A stretch of DNA of 64,000 nucleotides from Streptomyces sp. ITFR-16 (GCF_031844705.1 NZ_CP134609.1:3410001-3474000), one strand, 5' to 3'. Counted from the first letter of the stretch, positions 1 through 8,435 are shown. Program-made: numbers and translations. Notes: generated by a model not told the origin, from the letters alone.

Positions 1-1270
1 CCATCGCGCACAGCGCGCCCGCCGCGTACCAGACCACGTCGTACGAGCCGAGCACATCGCGCGCCACCCCGCCCAGGAACGCCACCAGGGCCGCGCCGAC
101 CTGGTGCGAGGCGAGGACCCAGCCGAAGACGATCGGGCTGTCCTCGCCGTACTGCTGCCGGCACAGGGCCAGCGTCGGCGGGACCGTGGCCACCCAGTCG
201 AGGCCGTAGAACACGATGAAAAGGACCATCGGCGGCTGCACGGTCGACTCCATCAGGAACGGCAGGAACAGCAGCGAGATCCCGCGCAGCGAGTAGTAGG
301 CGGCCAGCAGCCGGCGGGCGTCGAAGCGGTCGGTGAGCCAGCCCGAGAAGATCGTCCCGATGATGTCGAAGACCCCGATGACCGCGAGCAGCGAGGCCGC
401 GGCGGTGATCGGCATGTGGTGGTCGTGCACCGCCGAGGGCACGAAGTGCGTACGGATCAGGCCGTTGGTCGACGCGCCGCAGATCGCGAACGACCCCGCC
501 AGCAGCCAGAACGGCCCGCCGCGCGCCGCGTCCAGCAGCACGCGCACGGCCCGGCCCGCCGCCCCGCGCGTGGGCGCGGGCCTGTCCGCGTACTCCCCGC
601 CGTACGGGGCCAGGCCCACGTCGGCCGGGTGGTCGCGCATCAGGAGCCAGACGAACGGGACGACGACCAGCGCGGCCAGTGCGACGGTCACCGACGCCGG
701 GCGCCAGCCGTGCCGGTCGACGATCCAGGCGCACAGCGGCAGGAACACCAGCTGGCCCGAGGCACCGGCCGCGGTGAGGATGCCGGTCACCAGGCCCCGG
801 CGGGCGACGAACCAGCGGTTGGTGACGGTCGCGGAGAAGGCCATCGCCATCGATCCCGTGCCGAGGCCGACCAGCAGCCCCCAATAGATCATCAGCTGCC
901 AGGACGCGGTCATCCAGACACTGGCCAGCGCCCCGGACGCCACCGCGCCGAGGGCGACGACCACGACCCGGCGGATGCCGAACCGGTCCATCAGCGCCGC
1001 GGCGAACGGCGCGGTGAGCCCGTACAGCGCCATGTCGATGGAGACGGCGAGGCCGATCTCCCCGCGCGACCAGCCGAACTCCGTGTGGAGGGGGTCGATG
1101 AGCAGCCCGGGGAGGGCGTTGAAGGCGGCTCCGCCGATGATCGTCACGAAGGTGACGGCGGCGACGATCCAGGCACGGTGGATACGCGGCTCCCGGCGCG
1201 CGCCGGGGGCGGTCGGCGGCCGGCCGACGGGGGCGGCGCTCTCGGTTGTCGGGTTCACGCTGCCCAGCAT
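1..1270 (-). CDS. MFS transporter, C-terminus cut by window edge
   Basis: Integral membrane permease of the major facilitator superfamily. About 423 residues are visible from an ATG at 1268-1270; the frame is open to base 1, so the C-terminus is missing. It begins MLGSVNPTTESAAPVGR, then shows alternating hydrophobic helices with a typical loop 2-3 sequence (MDRFGIRR) and a long central loop near the WLLMRDHPADVGLAPYG stretch. The early GWSRGEIGLAVS stretch and the overall pattern are like oxalate/formate or monocarboxylate-type MFS members, so a small carboxylate substrate is plausible, but that is inference. It lies in the same direction as the downstream-oriented hydrolase at 1393-2178, separated by about 120 bases. 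Confidence 0.85.
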   Translation of the reverse strand, partial: MLGSVNPTTESAAPVGRPPTAPGARREPRIHRAWIVAAVTFVTIIGGAAFNALPGLLIDPLHTEFGWSRGEIGLAVSIDMALYGLTAPFAAALMDRFGIRRVVVVALGAVASGALASVWMTASWQLMIYWGLLVGLGTGSMAMAFSATVTNRWFVARRGLVTGILTAAGASGQLVFLPLCAWIVDRHGWRPASVTVALAALVVVPFVWLLMRDHPADVGLAPYGGEYADRPAPTRGAAGRAVRVLLDAARGGPFWLLAGSFAICGASTNGLIRTHFVPSAVHDHHMPITAAASLLAVIGVFDIIGTIFSGWLTDRFDARRLLAAYYSLRGISLLFLPFLMESTVQPPMVLFIVFYGLDWVATVPPTLALCRQQYGEDSPIVFGWVLASHQVGAALVAFLGGVARDVLGSYDVVWYAAGALCAM

Positions 1271-1392
1271 CCGGGGGCGGGGCCCCGCTCACGAGTGGCC
1301 CGAGGGACATGGTTCGCAGGGATCGGGCCACGGGCGACGGCGGCCGGGCCCGGGCCCCGGCCGCCGCCCGATCCCTGGCGCCCCGGACCCCG

Positions 1393-2178
1393 CTACTTCA
1401 GGTGGCGCCCGAAGAAGCGGTCGCCGTCCTCCCGCTCGAACCACGGAGTGCCCGTGTGCCCGCCCATGTTGGCGTGCAGCGTCTTCTCCGTACTGCCGAA
1501 GGCGTCGAACAGGTCGAGGGCCCGCTGCCGGGGGTTCCCCTCGTCGTCCCACTGGAGCAGGAGCAGCAGCGGAACGGTGACCCGCCGGGCCTCCTCGCGC
1601 TGGGCGCGGGGCACGTAACCCCCGGCGAAGCAGCCTGCGGCCCTGATGCGCGGATCGGCCACCGCGAGGCGGATGCCGAGTGCGGTCCAGCCGGAGTACC
1701 CGACCGGGCCGCCGATCTCCGGCAGCGCGAGGAGGGCGTCCAGGGTGGCCAGCCAGTCCGGGGCCGCCTTCTCGATCAGCGGGCCGATGAAGGACTCGAA
1801 GATCCCGTCGACCGGTTCGCCCGCCCGCATCGCCCGGCGGAGATCGGCGCGGGCCTGCTCCTCGGCGGCGGACCGGGGCCGGTCACCGCACCCGGCGGCG
1901 TCGATGGAAGCCACCGCGTAGCCGTACGCCGCGGACAGCCGGGCCCGGGCCACCAGCCGGGGTTCGTTCTTGGACATGCCGTTGTTGTGGGCCATCAGGA
2001 TCAGCGGGAGCGGGGCGGCGGACTCCGGCGTCCACAGGGTGCCGGGGATGTCCCCGAGGGTGAACTCGCGGGCCAGGACGCCGTCGTCGAGGCGCTCCTC
2101 GGACGTGAAGCGCGGGAGCGTGCCGGGGAGAGGCGTGCCCTCGGTGTCGTGCGGGGGCATGCCTGAGATGTTGTTCAT
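1393..2178 (-). CDS. alpha/beta hydrolase (dienelactone hydrolase-like)
   Basis: A 261-residue cytoplasmic hydrolase of the alpha/beta fold. The ATG at 2176-2178 is chosen because GAAAGG lies just upstream (2186-2191); a longer in-frame GTG version would start at 2259. Visible landmarks are LILMAHNNGM after strand 3, the nucleophile-elbow region VGYSGWTALG, an acidic loop QWDDEGNPRQ and a late His in MGGHTGTPW. The elbow reads G-Y-S-G-W, so the last Gly of the usual GxSxG is Trp. Substrate unknown. A 17-codon frame with a strong Shine-Dalgarno and a small hairpin lie between it and its likely promoter, which could mean translational control. Confidence 0.85.
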   Translation of the reverse strand: MNNISGMPPHDTEGTPLPGTLPRFTSEERLDDGVLAREFTLGDIPGTLWTPESAAPLPLILMAHNNGMSKNEPRLVARARLSAAYGYAVASIDAAGCGDRPRSAAEEQARADLRRAMRAGEPVDGIFESFIGPLIEKAAPDWLATLDALLALPEIGGPVGYSGWTALGIRLAVADPRIRAAGCFAGGYVPRAQREEARRVTVPLLLLLQWDDEGNPRQRALDLFDAFGSTEKTLHANMGGHTGTPWFEREDGDRFFGRHLK

Positions 2179-2190
2179 GGTCGTGCCTTT

Positions 2191-2216
2191 CGGGAGGGCT
2201 CGAAGCGGCGCTCCCG
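2191..2216 (-). promoter_or_regulatory. hairpin overlapping the hydrolase ribosome-binding site
   Basis: Six-base inverted repeat CGGGAG/CTCCCG (2191-2196 and 2211-2216) with a 14-base loop, located between the small frame at 2223-2276 and the hydrolase start at 2178. One arm touches the GAAAGG Shine-Dalgarno, so opening or closing it could change translation of the hydrolase. This is seen in sequence; its function is inference. Confidence 0.35.
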
Positions 2217-2222
2217 GACGAC

Positions 2223-2276
2223 CTATCGCCCGGCCGTGACCCCGGAGGGGAGCACCCATGTGGATTCTGCGTTCAC
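2223..2276 (-). CDS. possible 17-residue leader peptide
   Basis: Short frame with GTG start at 2274-2276 encoding MNAESTWVLPSGVTAGR then TAG. It is preceded by a very strong Shine-Dalgarno, AAGGAGGTG, with six bases of spacing, far better than that of the downstream hydrolase. Its stop is 44 bases before the hydrolase ATG and is followed by a hairpin, the layout of a leader peptide or a translational coupler. Alternatively it is a decayed remnant of a longer gene. No family is recognised. Confidence 0.4.
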   Translation of the reverse strand: MNAESTWVLPSGVTAGR

Positions 2277-2417
2277 GGGTACCACCTCCTTGTTCTCTCG
2301 CACGGCCTCCGGGAGGCTAGCAGGGGGCCGTCCTGATCCGTCGACGGGTTTTCCGTCCCGGCGCCCCGGGTCTCCGCGGGCGCGCACACCGCTTCGTTCA
2401 CGTCCTCGGGGGACCTC

Positions 2418-2750
2418 ATGCAGTGGGCCGCACGTCAGCACTTCCACCACCGGTCCGTGCAGATGCAGGGCTGGGGTGCCCTGCTGCTGCTCGTCGCCTG
2501 CGCGCTGTGGATCTGGCTGGGCACCCTGCTGTGGGACCAGGACGACACGCTGTACTGCTTCCGCGCCTCATCCGTCTGCGAGCTGGACACCACCCTGCCC
2601 AAGGAGCTGACCCTGCTGGCCGTCTCCGCGCCCCTCTCGGTGGCCGGTACGGGACTGCTCGTCGGCGGCAGTGTGCGCCGGCAGACCAGCGCACACGTCC
2701 TCCAGGTCATCGAGATGCAGAAGTCCGAGGAGCGGGCGCGCGCCAAGTAG
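2418..2750 (+). CDS. small two-helix membrane protein
   Basis: A 110-residue hypothetical protein. Two hydrophobic segments are clear, about residues 19-39 (GALLLLVACALWIWLG core) and 64-84 (LTLLAVSAPLSVAGTG core). They flank an acidic loop carrying Cys47 and Cys54, which would be extracytoplasmic if both ends are inside. The C-terminal 25 residues are charged and probably helical (VIEMQKSEERARAK). The ATG at 2418 follows GGGGGAC. It converges with the MFS gene ending at 2769. I recognise no named family; the length and codon use look like a genuine Streptomyces gene. Confidence 0.7.
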   Translation: MQWAARQHFHHRSVQMQGWGALLLLVACALWIWLGTLLWDQDDTLYCFRASSVCELDTTLPKELTLLAVSAPLSVAGTGLLVGGSVRRQTSAHVLQVIEMQKSEERARAK

Positions 2751-2768
2751 CCGCCCGCCCGGGCCCCG

Positions 2769-4073
2769 TCAGGCCCCGATCCGCCGCAGCCGCCGGATCG
2801 GGTGCGCCCCCAGCAGGACGCCCACCACCAGCACGTTGATCACCGCCCCGGCGAGCAGCACCTCCGGCGCGCCCACCCGGTCCGCGACCGGCCCGGCCAG
2901 CGCCCGTCCGGCCGCCAGCATCAGCAGCGATCCCGCCACGTCGTACGCGTGCAGCCGGTTCAGCGCCTCCGGCGGCACATGCGTCTGGACCGTCGTCGAC
3001 CACATCACCAGCCAGAACGCGAACGCCGCGCCGGCCACGAACTGCCCGGCCCCCAGCGCCGCCACCGGCAGCCCGAGCCCCAGCACCACCAGGTTCAGAC
3101 ACACCCCGCTCAGCGCGACGGCGCCCGCCGCCAGCGGCCGGCGCGGCCGCAGGCGCAGCGCGAGCAGGCCGCCGACGACACTGCCCGCGCCGTTGACCGC
3201 CATCATCGCGCCGTACGTCCCCGAGCCGTGCGCCTCGGTGACCTCGACGGCGGTCAGCGGGAGCATCGGGCCGAGGACGGTGAAGCCGTACACCGTCCAG
3301 ATCGCGATCACGCCCCACAGCCAGCTGCGCGCCCGGAACTCGCGCCAGCCGTCGACCAGTTCGGCGACGAACGTGCCGCGCCGCGCCTCGTCCGAGGGGG
3401 CGGGGGCCAGCCGCAGCAGGAAGAGGCAGACCCCGGAGACCAGGAACGTCGAGGCGTTCGCCGCGTAGACCGCCCCCGCGCTCGCCAGCCCGACGAGCAC
3501 CCCCGCGAAGGCCGGGCCCGCCATGGTCATCAGCGCCTCGGAGACCCGCAGCACGGCGTTGGCGCGCTGGACGTCGGAGGACACCCTCGGCACGGTCGAC
3601 GCGACGCCCGGCTGGAACAGCGCCGCCCCCACGCCCGCGATCGAGCTCAGCGCGTACACCGCCCACAGCGGCGGGTTGCCGGTGGCGAAGGAGACGGCGA
3701 GCACCGTGGCGCCGACCAGCCGCAGGGAGTCGGCGATGATCATCATCCGGCGCGGGGTGAACCGGTCCGCGAGCACCCCGCCGAAGAGCACGAACAGCGC
3801 GAGCGGGCCCATCCAGGCGGCCAGCGCGTAGCCGACCGAGGAGTGCGGGCGCCCGGCGCCGAGCAGTCCGGCGGTGAGCGCCACCGGGATCATCCCGTCG
3901 CCGAAGAGGGCGGCGGTCCTGGCGACGAAGAAGAGCCGGAAGTTACGGTTCCAGAGCCGGTCGGGCCCGACGGGCAGGGGCGGCAGCGGGTCCGCGGAAC
4001 GTGCTGAACCGACCGAAACGGTCTCATGATGCGCGGCGGGAATGCGCGCGGGGTCTGCTGACTTTTCCTTCAC
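2769..4073 (-). CDS. MFS exporter (EntS/MFS_3-like)
   Basis: A 12-helix major facilitator related to the EntS-like exporters. Helices begin at FFVARTAALFGDGMIPVAL, and the cytoplasmic loop 2-3 motif is LADRFTPRR. The start is uncertain: the frame stays open to 4196, but ATGs at 4139 and 4196 would run through the start of the divergent regulator at 4131. The GTG at 4071-4073 (MKEKSADPARIP) fits the intergenic space best, although no clear Shine-Dalgarno precedes it, so leaderless translation is possible. Divergence from a GlxA-type regulator suggests co-regulation through the shared region. Substrate is unknown. Confidence 0.82.
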   Translation of the reverse strand: MKEKSADPARIPAAHHETVSVGSARSADPLPPLPVGPDRLWNRNFRLFFVARTAALFGDGMIPVALTAGLLGAGRPHSSVGYALAAWMGPLALFVLFGGVLADRFTPRRMMIIADSLRLVGATVLAVSFATGNPPLWAVYALSSIAGVGAALFQPGVASTVPRVSSDVQRANAVLRVSEALMTMAGPAFAGVLVGLASAGAVYAANASTFLVSGVCLFLLRLAPAPSDEARRGTFVAELVDGWREFRARSWLWGVIAIWTVYGFTVLGPMLPLTAVEVTEAHGSGTYGAMMAVNGAGSVVGGLLALRLRPRRPLAAGAVALSGVCLNLVVLGLGLPVAALGAGQFVAGAAFAFWLVMWSTTVQTHVPPEALNRLHAYDVAGSLLMLAAGRALAGPVADRVGAPEVLLAGAVINVLVVGVLLGAHPIRRLRRIGA

Positions 4074-4095
4074 ACCGATGACATGTATCAGCTTA

Positions 4096-4107
4096 TGGTC
4101 TATACCA
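4096..4107. promoter_or_regulatory. GntR-type palindrome TGGTCTATACCA
   Basis: TGGT-CTAT-ACCA is an exact 4+4 dyad in the divergent region between the MFS exporter and the GlxA-type regulator. It resembles GntR/HutC-family operators, including the DasR-responsive element core TGGTCTAGACCA with one base changed. It lies 24 bases upstream of the regulator GTG, where a bound repressor would block transcription of that gene. Confidence 0.4.
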
Positions 4108-4130
4108 GCTAGAGGTGAAGGGAGTCCGTA

Positions 4131-5123
4131 GTGCCGCATCGCGTCGTCGTTCTCGCCCTTGACGGGCTGCTCCCCTTCGAACTCGGCATCCCCCAAAGGA
4201 TATTCGGGCGCTCACTCGGTTCCGAGCCGCTGAACCGGGGCCGGAAACTGTACGACGTGGTGACCTGCTCGGTACGCCCGCCCGGCCCCGTCCGCACCGA
4301 CGCGGACTTCACCATCACCGTCGAGCACGGCCCGGAGGCGCTCGCCACGGCCGACACGGTGGTCGTCCCCGCCAGTTACGAACTCGGCCCCGTCTACACC
4401 GAGGGCCGGCTCACCGACGAGCTCGCCGCCGCGTTCGCCCACATCAGGCCGGGAACCCGGATGGTGTCGATCTGCACCGGCAGCTACGTCCTGGCGGCGG
4501 CCGGCTACCTCGACGGGCGGCCCGCCACCACCCACTGGTCCTCCGCCGACCACTTCCAGCAGCTCTTCCCTGCCGTCCGCGTCGATCCCGACGTCCTGTT
4601 CATCGACGACGGGGACGTCCTGACGTCCGCCGGGGTCGCCGCCGGGATCGACCTGTGCCTGCACATGGTGCGCCGCGACCACGGCACGGCCGTCGCCAAC
4701 GACGTGGCCCGGCGCACGGTCGTACCGCCGCACCGCGACGGCGGCCAGGCGCAGTACATCCAGCGGCCGGTCCCCGACACCCAGTTCGCCACCACGACCA
4801 CCGCACGGGCCTGGGCGCTCGCCCGGCTGGAGCGGCCGATCCTGCTGCGCGAGATGGCCCAGCAGGAGTCGATGAGCGTACGGACCTTCACCCGGCGGTT
4901 CCGCGAGGAGGTCGGGGTCAGCCCCGGCCAGTGGCTGACCCGGCAGCGGGTGGAGCTGGCGCGCCGGCTGCTGGAGTCCACCGACCTGTCGATCGACCAG
5001 GTGGCCCGGGACGCCGGCTTCGGCACCCCCACCTCGCTGCGCCAGCACCTCCAGGCGGCGCTGGGCGTCTCCCCGACGGTCTACCGGCGGACGTTCCGCA
5101 CGACGGCGGGGAACCGGGCCTGA
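4131..5123 (+). CDS. GlxA-family transcriptional regulator (DJ-1/PfpI + AraC HTH)
   Basis: A 330-residue regulator. Residues about 1-190 form a DJ-1/PfpI-type domain (VVLALDGLLPFELGIPQRIF near the start; SICTGSYVLAAAGYL elbow with its Cys; LTSAGVAAGIDLCLHMV later). Residues about 225-325 are a double helix-turn-helix AraC domain (MSVRTFTRRFREEVG and IDQVARDAGFGTPTSLRQHL). The start is GTG at 4131 with AGAGGTGAAGGGA upstream. Members of this group act as regulators sensing small molecules through the PfpI domain; no ligand can be read here. It probably controls itself, the divergent MFS exporter, or both. Confidence 0.9.
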   Translation: MPHRVVVLALDGLLPFELGIPQRIFGRSLGSEPLNRGRKLYDVVTCSVRPPGPVRTDADFTITVEHGPEALATADTVVVPASYELGPVYTEGRLTDELAAAFAHIRPGTRMVSICTGSYVLAAAGYLDGRPATTHWSSADHFQQLFPAVRVDPDVLFIDDGDVLTSAGVAAGIDLCLHMVRRDHGTAVANDVARRTVVPPHRDGGQAQYIQRPVPDTQFATTTTARAWALARLERPILLREMAQQESMSVRTFTRRFREEVGVSPGQWLTRQRVELARRLLESTDLSIDQVARDAGFGTPTSLRQHLQAALGVSPTVYRRTFRTTAGNRA

Positions 5124-5136
5124 GCCGGAGAAGGCC

Positions 5137-6186
5137 CTAGAACACCAGCACTCCCCGGGCCACCCGCCCGTGGTGGGCGTCGTCCGCCGCCTTGGCGAAG
5201 TCCTCCACCGGGTAGGTCTCGGTGACGAGTTCGTCCAGCAGCAGCCGGCCCTCCCGGTACAGCTGCGCGTAGAGCGCGATGTCCCGCTGCGGGCGCGAGG
5301 AGCCGTAGCGGCAGCCCAGGATCGACTTGTCCAGGTACATCGACGAGACGAGGAACGAGGCCTCGGCCGTCGCCGCCGGCACGCCCAGCAGGATCGCCTG
5401 GCCGTGCCGGTCCAGCAGGTCGATCGCGGTACGGATCAGCTCGGTGCGGCCCACGCACTCGAAGGCGTGGTCGGCGCCGTGCGGCAGGATCTCGCGGACG
5501 CCGTCGGCCGAGGTCAGGAAGTGCGTGGCGCCGAACTGCCGGGCCACCGTCTCCTTGTCCGGGTTGGAGTCGACCGCCACGATCGTCAGCGCGCCGGCGA
5601 TCCGCGCCCCCTGGATGACGTTGAGCCCGATGCCGCCGGTGCCGATGACCACCACGCTCTCGCCCCGGTCGACCCCGGCCCTGTTGAGTACGGCTCCGAC
5701 CCCCGTCAGCACCCCGCAGCCCATGAGGGCCGCCGACGTCAGGGGCAGACCGGCCGGGATCCTCACCGCCTGCACCGCCTTGACCAGGGTCCGTTCGGCG
5801 AACGCCGAGTTGGACGCGAACTGGTACAGCGGCTTCCCGCCCCGCGAGAACGGCTGCCCCGGCATCCCGATCGCCTTGCGGCACATCGTCGGCCGGCCCC
5901 GGTCGCACTGCGCGCACGCCCCGCAGCTCGCCAGCGTGGACAGCGCCACGTGGTCGCCGGGCGCGACATGGCTCACGCCGGCGCCGACGGCCTCGACCAC
6001 GCCCGCGCCCTCGTGGCCGAGGACCACCGGCAGCGGGAACGGGATCGTCCCGTCGATCACCGACAGATCGCTGTGGCAGAGTCCGGCCGCGGCCACCGCC
6101 ACCAGCACCTCGCCGGGGCCCGGGTCCCGTATCTCCAGGTCGTCGACGACCTCGGTCCGCTTGCCGTCGAACACGACGCCTCTCAT
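5137..6186 (-). CDS. zinc-dependent alcohol dehydrogenase (MDR, class III-like)
   Basis: A 349-residue cytoplasmic NAD(P)-dependent alcohol/aldehyde dehydrogenase. Catalytic zinc ligands are Cys37 (GLCHSD) and His58-Glu59 (GHEGAG). Structural zinc ligands are Cys88, Cys91, Cys94 and Cys102 with the canonical spacing. The cofactor loop is VVVIGTGGIGLNV. Its ATG (6184-6186) overlaps the TGA of the upstream acyl-CoA dehydrogenase gene by four bases, so the two are translationally coupled and probably serve one catabolic route. Closest in pattern to mycothiol/Zn-dependent medium-chain enzymes; the substrate is not determined. Confidence 0.9.
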   Translation of the reverse strand: MRGVVFDGKRTEVVDDLEIRDPGPGEVLVAVAAAGLCHSDLSVIDGTIPFPLPVVLGHEGAGVVEAVGAGVSHVAPGDHVALSTLASCGACAQCDRGRPTMCRKAIGMPGQPFSRGGKPLYQFASNSAFAERTLVKAVQAVRIPAGLPLTSAALMGCGVLTGVGAVLNRAGVDRGESVVVIGTGGIGLNVIQGARIAGALTIVAVDSNPDKETVARQFGATHFLTSADGVREILPHGADHAFECVGRTELIRTAIDLLDRHGQAILLGVPAATAEASFLVSSMYLDKSILGCRYGSSRPQRDIALYAQLYREGRLLLDELVTETYPVEDFAKAADDAHHGRVARGVLVF

Positions 6187-7379
6187 CTCGGCTCCCTCGG
6201 TAGGCCGAGCACGCGCTCGGCGATGATGTTCCGCTGGATCTCGTCCGAGCCGCCGTAGATGGTGTCGGACCGGGTGAACAGGAACAGGCGCTGTGCCTCG
6301 TCGAGTACGTACGGTTCGCCGGGCGACCAGTCCTGCGGGCCGACGGCCCCGGCCGCGCCCCGGACCTCCACGGCGAGTTCCCCGAGCCGCCGGTGCCAGC
6401 CGCCCCACAGCAGCTTCGCCACGCTCGGGGCGCCGGGGTCGCCGGTGGTGCCGAGGGTGTGCAGGGCGTTCCAGCGCATCGTTCTCAGCTCGGCCCACTG
6501 GCCAACGAGCCGGGCGCGCAGGACCGGGTCGGCGGCGGCGCCCGTGGAGACGGCGGCGCGCACCACGCGGTCCAGCTCGGCGGCGAACCCGATCTGCTGG
6601 ACGAGCGTGGAGACCCCGCGCTCCAGGGCCAGCAGGTCCATGGCGACCGCCCAGCCCTCGCCCTCGCCGCCGACCGGCTCCGGCTCGGCGTGCGCCCCGT
6701 CGAAGAAGACCTCGTTGAACTCGCTGGTCCCCGACATCTGGCGGATCGGCCGCACCTCGACGCGGCCCGGCTGGTCCATCGGCACCAGCAGGAAGGACAG
6801 CCCGTGGTGGCGCCGGGAGCCCCGCCCGGTGCGGGCCAGCACGAAGCACCAGTCGGCGTCCCGCGCGAGCGAGGTCCAGATCTTCTGGCCGGTCACGCGG
6901 TACGCGCCGCCCGCGCCGGGGTCGCGCACGGCGGCCGTACGGACGGCGGCGAGGTCGGACCCCGCGTCCGGCTCGCTGTAGCCCTGGCACCACAGGGTCT
7001 CGCCGCGGGCCACGGGCGGCAGGTGGCGGTCCCGCTGCTCCCGGCTGCCGTGGGCGAGGAGGGTGGGGGCGAGCAGGTTCTCACCGATGTGGCCGACGCG
7101 GGCGGGGGCCCGGAGGCGGGCGTACTCCTCGGCCCAGACGATCTGCTGGGTGAGGGTGGCGGTGCGGTTGCCGTACGCCGCGCTGTCCCATCCGATGCCG
7201 ATCCAGCCGTCGCGGCCGAGCTCGCGCTCCCAGGCACGGCGGTCGTCGACGCACTCGTGCTCACTGCCGGGCCCGCCGGTCGCGGCTGCCGCCGCGAAGT
7301 CCCCGACGAGGTGGGCCGCCAACCAGGCCCGCGCCTCCTGCCGGAAGACGGCGTCCTGGGGGTGGGGGGCGAAGTCCAT
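6183..7379 (-). CDS. acyl-CoA dehydrogenase family protein
   Basis: A 398-residue FAD-dependent acyl-CoA dehydrogenase. Typical motifs are the FAD/substrate segment WCQGYSEPDAGSDLAAVRT, the VTGQKIWTS strand, and the C-terminal SDTIYGGSDEIQRNIIAERV that ends in the family-typical GLPRE. The long N-terminal insertion (ATGGPGSEHECVDDRRAWER) is usual for the actinobacterial ACADs that act in ring or branched substrates. First gene of a coupled pair with the alcohol dehydrogenase. The ATG at 7377-7379 has GGAGGCACCCCC before it. Confidence 0.9.
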   Translation of the reverse strand: MDFAPHPQDAVFRQEARAWLAAHLVGDFAAAAATGGPGSEHECVDDRRAWERELGRDGWIGIGWDSAAYGNRTATLTQQIVWAEEYARLRAPARVGHIGENLLAPTLLAHGSREQRDRHLPPVARGETLWCQGYSEPDAGSDLAAVRTAAVRDPGAGGAYRVTGQKIWTSLARDADWCFVLARTGRGSRRHHGLSFLLVPMDQPGRVEVRPIRQMSGTSEFNEVFFDGAHAEPEPVGGEGEGWAVAMDLLALERGVSTLVQQIGFAAELDRVVRAAVSTGAAADPVLRARLVGQWAELRTMRWNALHTLGTTGDPGAPSVAKLLWGGWHRRLGELAVEVRGAAGAVGPQDWSPGEPYVLDEAQRLFLFTRSDTIYGGSDEIQRNIIAERVLGLPREPR

Positions 7380-7427
7380 GGGGGTGCCTCCTTGTCTACG
7401 ACGTGGGCGTCCGGCCCTGCGGGCGGA

Positions 7428-7457
7428 TCCAGCCCCTCAATCGCCGGAGGAGCTGGA
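7428..7457. repeat. hairpin carrying the CTCAATCGCCGGA repeat core
   Basis: The 94-base gap between the SDR stop and the ACAD start holds an inverted repeat TCCAGC/GCTGGA (7428-7433, 7452-7457). Its loop contains CTCAATCGCCGGA (7436-7448), identical over 13 bases to the terminal repeat of the large palindrome at 15528. A second degraded copy (CGTCAATCGCGGGAGG) follows at about 7472-7487, running into the SDR 3-prime end. This looks like a remnant of a common Streptomyces intergenic repeat that may also terminate transcription. Confidence 0.5.
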
Positions 7458-7473
7458 CATGAGTGCCCGCCCG

Positions 7474-8397
7474 TCAATCGCGGGAGGGCCCCGATTTGCG
7501 GCGGGCCGCCGCGTCCGCCATCTCCCCGACACGGCTCAGCAGCGGCATCGGGTCCGACCCCACCGACCCCGGCAGGAAGTCCGCGATGCGTTCCGGGGTC
7601 CAGGGGGCGCCCTGCGCGTACGCCGCCCGTAGTTCTCTCGGCTGGGCCCAGACCGCGATCTTCGGGCCCGCGATCGTGTACACCTGCCCGGTGATCCCCT
7701 CCGCGCGGGCGCGCTCGCTCAGGAGGTAGACGACGAGCGCCGCCACGTCCTCCGGCTCACCGATCTCCGCCAGCTCCATCGGAACGTTCGCCGACATCCG
7801 CGTACGCGCCACCGGCGCGACCGCGTTCGCCGTGACGCCGTACTTGTGCAGGCCCAGCGCCGCGCTGCGGACCAGCGAGATGATCCCGCCCTTCGCCGCG
7901 CTGTAGTTCGCCTGGGACACGCTGCCCTGGTGGTTGCCGCTGGTGAAGCCGATCAGCGTGCCCGCGCCCTCCTGCCCGCGCATCACTGCGGACGCCGCCC
8001 GGAAGACGGTGAAGGTGCCCTTGAGGTGGGTGGCGACCACCGGGTCCCACTCCTCCTCGGACATGTTGAACAGCATCCGCTCCCGCAGGATGCCGGCCAC
8101 GCAGACGACCCCGTCGATCCGCCCGAACCGTTCCAGCGCGGTGTCCACGACCCGCTGCCCGCCCGCCATCGTGGAGATGTCGTCGGCCACCGCGACCGCC
8201 TCGCCGCCCGCCGCCACGATCTCCTTGACGACGGACTCGGCTATCTCGCTCGTGGGTGCGCCGCCCTCGACGGAGACGCCGTAGTCGTTGACCACGACCC
8301 GCGCCCCCTCCGCCGCCGCGGCGAGCGCGACGGCCCGCCCGATGCCGCGTCCGGCACCGGTCACAGCCACCACCTTGCCTGCCAAGAAGTTCCCCAT
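7474..8397 (-). CDS. short-chain dehydrogenase/reductase
   Basis: A 307-residue NAD(P)-dependent SDR. The cofactor loop TGAGRGIG is at residues 13-20, the NDYG segment follows strand 2, and the active-site Tyr-Lys pair lies in NYSAAKGGIISLV. The C-terminal extension of about 60 residues (LRAAYAQGAPWTPERIADFL onward) resembles SDRs related to the dehydrogenase part of multifunctional beta-oxidation enzymes, so a 3-hydroxyacyl-CoA substrate is possible. The ATG at 8395-8397 lies 21 bases from the palindromic operator at 8419. The gene points away from the cyclase at 8481. Confidence 0.9.
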   Translation of the reverse strand: MGNFLAGKVVAVTGAGRGIGRAVALAAAAEGARVVVNDYGVSVEGGAPTSEIAESVVKEIVAAGGEAVAVADDISTMAGGQRVVDTALERFGRIDGVVCVAGILRERMLFNMSEEEWDPVVATHLKGTFTVFRAASAVMRGQEGAGTLIGFTSGNHQGSVSQANYSAAKGGIISLVRSAALGLHKYGVTANAVAPVARTRMSANVPMELAEIGEPEDVAALVVYLLSERARAEGITGQVYTIAGPKIAVWAQPRELRAAYAQGAPWTPERIADFLPGSVGSDPMPLLSRVGEMADAAARRKSGPSRD

Positions 8398-8418
8398 GCC
8401 CGGCCCCTTCCCGCGGTT

Positions 8419-8435
8419 TCTGACGGACCGTTAGA
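8419..8435. promoter_or_regulatory. operator copy 1, TCTGACGGACCGTTAGA
   Basis: Imperfect 8-1-8 palindrome in the 83-base divergent gap between the SDR and the cyclase. Two further copies with the same spacing occur at 13830 and 13918. Shape and length suit a TetR-family repressor. The regulator is not in this cluster. Confidence 0.6.

Noticed and set aside
2769..4196. Longest version of the MFS exporter, starting at 4196
   Set aside because: It would overlap the first codons of the GlxA-type regulator and its ribosome site; the extra N-terminus is hydrophilic and unlike MFS proteins.
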